A stretch of DNA of 64,000 nucleotides, taken from assembly GCA_943737045.1 (NCBI GenBank), contig CALSFV010000263.1, positions 580,001 to 644,000 of the forward strand. The letters run 5' to 3'. The translations under genes and the position numbers were made by a program. How positions within the stretch are numbered: position 1 is the stretch's first letter; the number at the start of each line of letters is the position of its first letter. The stretch is from Parapristionchus giblindavisi (Eukaryota; Nematoda; Chromadorea; Rhabditida; Diplogasteridae). A model generated the notes under the pieces. The model was not told where the DNA came from. It searched no databases and saw only the letters and a list, made by a program, of their open reading frames with translations. Shown piece by piece: positions 58,758-64,000 of the stretch.

Positions 58758-59903
58758 GTAAGGTATGTATGTAGATGATGATCAAGTAGTCAGATACGCT
58801 AAAGCGGGTTTGGGTGATCATCTACCGTCACGTGGTACTCGTACTGTGTCTACTGTGACTGTTGTTCCAATGGTTCAGCTAACTGTGAACAATCTCGTGA
58901 TTCAATCGGTACGTGGAGTTCGATCATGATATTTACAGTTTAAAGTAACACCCCGCGTTAATTCTAAACTTTTTCTACTCTGGTAATGCTGTCTCGCTAT
59001 CTTTGTCTACGAGAGAGTCTAGAAAAGATCTTTAAAACTCATTTAGTGAAAGGCTCGATCTGATACATAAAATCATGAGTGCTTTTTTAAGCCAGAAAAG
59101 CTAGGTTATATTGACTCTTATTTGTGATCTGTTCAAAATTGGAGAAAATAGAAGCAGAGAAACAACAAAAAGCAGAGAAAACTCTCCTTGTTTCTTCACA
59201 TGTCTCGCATATTTTTTTCTTTTCTATTTGTGGTTTCTGAACATCATATTACTCCCTAGTCTGGCTCAAGGAGTACTTGAAAGGGATCACAGGCGGTGCT
59301 CATTACTGCATCGCCTCAGGCGATGTTCGTATCGGAAGCCAGAAGGACGAGAGAGTGTTGTATGAGAAAGAGGATACACATATTTTGAGCCGGGTCTTCG
59401 ATGCTCTCTCGTAGGCAAGGACCTATCGTGCCTTCAATGAAGAAACCTTGCATGATTATTAGGAATTTTCGAACGAATCGGCAACATATTTCGAGGGTAG
59501 AGGCTCACGTCTGAGGCTGAAGTCTGAAAGTAGATCTCTATGCAGTGTTATCTATGTTATCCGATCTTGTAAAATTGTCGCCTAGACTCTATTCAACTTT
59601 GCGCTCATAGACATGAATACATATTTTGTCAGTCAGACGATGTCATGCACCCATTTTACAGCATTCCTGAAGTGCTCTCTGGATAGATTTAGATATTTAA
59701 CAGAATCTCTTGCAATACATTCTTTCTTTTTGCGAGAATGTGTTTCCTCGGCGATGTAAACAGATTTCTCAGTGCATTCTGTGGATTCAATATATGACCA
59801 TGCTAAACACATGTTTTTGCAGTGTCTGTCACAAAATTGCGGCTAGCATACACGCACATTGTGATTACAAATCAGGAGAGGGATTAGTGTGATCGGTCTG
59901 CTG

Positions 59904-60149
59904 TACACTCACGGCAATTTCTCTCAGAGATAGGTTGTCTAACTGGACAACCATAGGGAAAGGTTAGCTTACTCCAAATGCTCTCAAAAAGACACGTTAT
60001 ATTATACTCTCTCGCTCAAGATTTTAACGGGGACTGGAGTAAGCTAACTAAGTTCTCTCACATTCTCTCACATTTGAGATAACGTTTCTCTAACTGTCGC
60101 ATCCTAGATAACCTATGGCTCAAATATGAGAGAGTTTGCCGTCAGTGTA
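59904..60149. mobile_element. Inverted-repeat element with TACACTCACGGCAA tips
   Basis: TACACTCACGGCAATTTCTC and GAGAGTTTGCCGTCAGTGTA are inverted tips; GGTTAGCTTACTCC pairs with GGAGTAAGCTAAC inside. Tip form resembles the TACACTGAGAG elements. Confidence 0.65.
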
Positions 60150-60257
60150 TCGCTGTCAGAGCCTAAGAAATAGTGTGTGCGTGAAATGCAAAGACTGTCG
60201 TGAGGTTAAGGGTCGCTTGTTCAAGTGTGGATTATCAACATTGTCGCCTCACTTACA

Positions 60258-60378
60258 GACACCCGCACAGATGATTTTACTCTTCGATCTGGTTACTCTC
60301 TCTCTCTCGCCCTCGCTGATTATGAAAGTGAGAGAGTGCTGCCAGAGTGGAGAGTTGCAATTTAGCTCGGGGTGTGCC
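60258..60378. repeat. Hairpin MITE, CTCTCCGCTCTGGC family
   Basis: CTGGTTACTCTCTCTCTC at the left, GAGAGAGTGCTGCCAGAGTG at the right and AGCTCGGGGTGTGC as the right tip. Confidence 0.7.
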
Positions 60379-61445
60379 TTTAAGGTCCCTTCTTCAATTG
60401 GGAATATTGCGTGTGTGTACATACACGGGAGGCGCCATTACGTATTTGGTGACTACATCAGTGACTATTATGACGATCTGCGAAGATCGCGCGATCCAAT
60501 CAGAGAAGCAGGCAAATGATGAGATCTAGAGAGCTCTGAAGAGCACGCGAAACGAGAGAGTCAGACAGTGAGAGTGTTCTGGCATGGCGCTAACAATAAG
60601 ATCAAGGTGTGCTGATTACCGTTATCAGTATTATCACAAATGTTTCTCTAGAGGTAATAACGCAACATCATGAGAGGCGATAGATTATCATGTCGCGATG
60701 ATTTTCGAACCTGATAGAACGACCTGTATTTCGAGCCTACTAGACCATAGAATCACCACTCTTACAATGAGGGGTCACGAAAGAGCAGTGAGAATGACTT
60801 GACGAAAGATGACGATCATTAGGCTAGCAAATCAATCCGCTTTTCTCACTTTAGTTCGAATCGTTTAGCTAGTTCTTGGAAACACCATCGTCGTAGCATC
60901 GTCTTTACGCGTACCCCACTATCTATCAATTTATCCACAATCATCTTTTGTTGTACCGCATAAAGTATTTTATCATGTAGACGCCGTCACGTGTGTACGT
61001 TTGGTATGATTACAATAGTGATTAGCCGTTATCAGTAGTGATTGAATGATCACAAATGTTTCACTAGAGGCGATAATAAAACAGCGTATTGTGCGTATAA
61101 AATGTACTTGCATAAGAAAATGACAAATGGTGCTAACGAACGGAAGTCACAATCGAGAGGCGAGCGTGATGTAGCCTTCTTCATCTCGCCCCGCCTCTCG
61201 ATTGTCTCTCCGCTGCCTCTCTCTAACCCGGCTGACCTTCGCCGCGCGCTATATTATATATAAAAGAGATCGGCATAGTTTCTGAACCATGCAAAACAAG
61301 AAAGTCTCTTGTGGGAGTGATTGGCTACTCTCGTACCAAATAAACAAGTGTATTTTATACGGTCAATAAGAATGAATGCATCACTCTTTAGAAATTGTTA
61401 AAGAAATTGCCAGAAATTCTTCAGAAACTTACTAATTTGAAACGT

Positions 61446-61537
61446 CCTGAGCTAGTTTCTCCGCTTTGGCGACGCGTACTCGTAGGCAAAGAAAGCGAGA
61501 GAGGATGAAAGAGCGGAGAGTTTAAAATTTGCCCTTG
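61446..61537. repeat. Hairpin MITE, CTCTCCGCTCTGGC family
   Basis: TTCTCCGCTTTGGCGACGCG at the left, GTAGGCAAAGAAAGCGAGAG centre, and GAGCGGAGAGTTTAAAATTT at the right. Confidence 0.7.
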
Positions 61538-61669
61538 GTTTGATACGAAGTGATTACTACGCAATGGCGATATCACATCAGCGAACGCTTACGTTATCTA
61601 ACCCTCTCGTTTGTTTACATTTTAACATTTTCAACACTTTATCTAGATCAACGAGGAGTCGCCTGCTTA

Positions 61670-62091
61670 CAAGGGAACGTTCTCAACTTGTCCTGGCCAT
61701 ACGAGATGGCAATAGCATGAATAGAATCAGTTTTCGATGCTGATTACGAATCCGCATTCAAACGTTGTCCAATCGAGCTGTGTTTCGAGAAAATCGATAT
61801 TGAAAATCGTCTAGTTGATTCAGAAATTAGTGTGGATTTCTACACAAACCATCCTAATGAGTTCATGAACTCATATATCAATTATCCAAATAACTGCAGA
61901 TGTGATTTAGTAGATAAGGTAGATAAAATGTGAATTTTCGAATCAACTAGTCGAATTTCAATATCGATTTTCTCCAAGCTCAGCTCGATTGGGCAACGTA
62001 TGAAAGCGGATTCGTAATCAGCATCGAAAACTGATTCTATTCATGCTATTGCCATCTCATATGGCCAGGACGAGTTGGGAACGTTCCCTTG
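61670..62091. mobile_element. 422-bp foldback, CAAGGGAACGTTC tips, TTA site
   Basis: Arms of about 170-180 bp are inverted copies; TTA flanks both sides (61667-61669, 62092-62094). Subterminal CGAGAAAATCGATATTGAAA is shared with the 41633-42750 element. No tRNA-like segment in its short spacer. Confidence 0.8.
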
Positions 62092-62279
62092 TTAGTGATG
62101 GTTAGTGGACGTTCGTTCTCGTTTGCAATGTTCTCATAATTTCCCTCATTCTCTAATGCGCTGTTCAAAAGGCACGAAAAGACAGGAAAGAGGGCGAGGC
62201 AGTGTGTGAAAGAAGGCGAGTTTTCTCTGATTTATTTTATTTTATTTATTTTTTTATTTTCGTGACTTGTGAATTGTTC

Positions 62280-64000
62280 GTATCTGCACGTGTGATTCCT
62301 ATACATAGAATATTTGTTAGTATCCTTATTCTTGTGGAGGAAGTCAATACGAGAATACCTCCAGGCTCCTTTATATAACCCTTGGTCAGTCCTTAATGCG
62401 ATGATGACCACGCAACCGGAAAATTGGCGACTAATATTTATAATTTGAGGTAAAGATCACTTATTAATAATCTTCCGCGGTCATCTCGCGTCTAATTTAT
62501 CTTATGTTTCGTGCGAAACATCGTCTAAAAACCAGAGAAGTGGAATAATATGGCTAATGATTTCTTATTATCTTCACACCGCGAAAAAAAGTGTTATAAA
62601 CGGAGCACACGACCTGAGAAGTGTTATATTTAACTCTTTTTGAGCTCAAAAAGTGTTAAATAACAGGTCTCATAGTCCGTATCTAACACTATCTATTTTC
62701 ATTGTGATTTGCTACTTTCATCACCCACCTTATCCTTACTTTTATTTCTATAATTTCTTGCTTTACCCAACCCTACATAGAGACAAATATATAAAATTGA
62801 TTCAACCTTATTATTATTAGAACTATTTTGCCGTGTTTTATTACTATCATGATGTCCATAAATTAATATTTTTTAACTGAGACTGATCTGTGGCGAAAAT
62901 CCTGCGCGTGAACAAACCAGGATGTTTAATGTAATATAATAACGTTTCGGACGACATAACTTAGTGATCTTACGCAGTAGACTGCAATTTTTACTATGAA
63001 TAGAGTAAATATATGTGTTTTCTTCGAAAGATATGATAATTGGCTACTACAAATCGTCTACGTTGCATGGAGTCTGATTGAATCAAGCGCAAAAGGTGCT
63101 AGTGCGTGGAACAACCCCACCCCAGACGGAGAAGAGTGTTAAAACACCACCACCCACCTCTATTTAACATTTTATTGCTGTATTTGACACTTGATATGCG
63201 GTGCTTTTCCAGATATCGTTCCATTTTACACTTTTTCCTCGGTGTGAATAACGACGCTTCGGGAATGGCTTTCGCAATTGTGTGGAGCGATAGTCCATAC
63301 TGTATGTTTTGGCAGCTTGCCAATTTTCAATGACTGATGTCCCTATGTTGGTGATGGTGCTAGAGTGGAACACGGAAGCGTCCACGTCAGAATCAAAATG
63401 CGTCCCATGTGACGTCCTTCACGCTCACATGTACTAATGCGTGTTTACAATATGACAAATTTCTGGGAAATGCGTTCATCAATATTAGGCCATCGCCAGA
63501 ACATTCTTAAAAAAGTGTGTTTACGCCATTTCCGTGTTTGGCGCGCACATCACCAATTACATACAACTTGCTATCTTTAGCATACGAAAATGACCGCTCA
63601 AACTTTCTGGACTCTTGCTTTCCTCGCTCATCGACGAAACAAAATATTATAGAATTACAAAAGTTTTGCACACACCGCGCCAAATGCCGAATTTAGTAAA
63701 CTTCTCCACCGTTGAGAAAAACGCACTCCAAATTATAGGAAGGTTTTTTCGAACGTTTTTTTCAATGCATATAATTTTATTTTTATTGAAAGTCCTGTGA
63801 AATGATGAGGAAACGCCATAAAATTCGATAAAATAAGAGAAAAAGGTATGTCGCGCGAAGAAGTGGGCGGAGTCTGAGTATTGCGCGGCAAAGAGCGGAA
63901 TTTGTATTGTTCGGACAGTTTTAATTCTATAATACAATTTCCTGAATATTCGAAAAGCGAGAACGACCGCTCATCACTCATACTCTCTCAATTATCAATG
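62280..64000. other. Window end without recognisable gene
   Basis: Apart from AACACTTTTT-type inverted motifs at about 62590-62695 I see no named feature. Open frames near 63099-63385 and 63615-63981 overlap on both strands and have no domain or splice context. Confidence 0.6.

Larger units (their letters stand above)
57727..61310. repeat. Pair of 230-bp inverted arms 3.1 kb apart
   Basis: 57727-57962 and 61086-61310 are inverted copies (AAGAGACTTTCTTGTTTTGC to GTACATTTTATACGCACAAT). Each arm contains a small hairpin, ACAATCGAGAGGCG, at 57834-57902 and 61150-61208. The arms may be the terminal repeats of one large element. The enclosed 3.1 kb holds GGTAGA arrays and hairpin MITEs but no recognisable transposase. 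Confidence 0.65.

Noticed and set aside
58386..58821. Arg-Gly-rich plus-strand protein and Leu-Pro or Leu-Tyr minus-strand proteins
   Set aside because: All arise from one AGGTAG hexamer array. No other domain, signal or splice structure supports a gene.
61042..61263. Plus-strand frame with MNDHKCFTRGDNKTAYCAYK
   Set aside because: Most of it lies in the inverted arm shared with 57.7-57.96 kb and a hairpin MITE; no homology recognised.

Overview
The window is nuclear DNA from an animal, most likely a free-living nematode. It has short spliced exons with GT..AG introns, AT-rich introns, and a neuropeptide precursor that closely matches Caenorhabditis NLP-8. I cannot place it further from sequence alone; a diplogastrid-type worm would fit but that is a guess. 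Nothing here is prokaryotic: there are no operons, RBSs or CRISPR arrays, and almost all open frames longer than 60 codons are chance or repeat-driven.

Layout. 1-5.8 kb is intergenic and crowded with inverted-repeat elements. 5.96-8.96 kb holds a seven-exon orcokinin/NLP-8-type neuropeptide gene behind a CT tract and a TATA box. 9-12.5 kb holds LINE remnants, a near-perfect 147-bp hairpin and a MITE. 12.58-26.4 kb is a complete 15-exon ARFGAP1 gene (451 aa): ArfGAP zinc finger, ALPS-like lipid-packing region and a C-terminal double-Trp motif. The 3' part of that gene (intron 4 through the poly(A) site) then recurs twice in tandem. Copy 2 (27.5-39.5 kb) keeps exons 8, 9 and 11-15 in one continuous frame; its exon 5 is broken by a nest of transposons. 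Copy 3 (40.3-50.1 kb) keeps exons 5-7, a 5'-truncated exon 8, and exons 9 and 13-15, and also carries an inverted block with exons 7 and 6. Neither copy has the ArfGAP domain. 50-64 kb has no gene that I can recognise; it is a graveyard of foldback elements, hairpin MITEs and simple repeats.

The most distinctive signal is repeat biology. Several long-terminal-inverted-repeat elements flanked by TTA carry tRNA-like segments with an A-box-like and a good B-box-like sequence. In three of them the same short downstream box follows (CTTTTGCTGATT). Three elements with unrelated interiors share the tip CAAGGGAA flanked by TTA on both sides. The ARFGAP1 paralogues also give natural empty sites that date and delimit several insertions.
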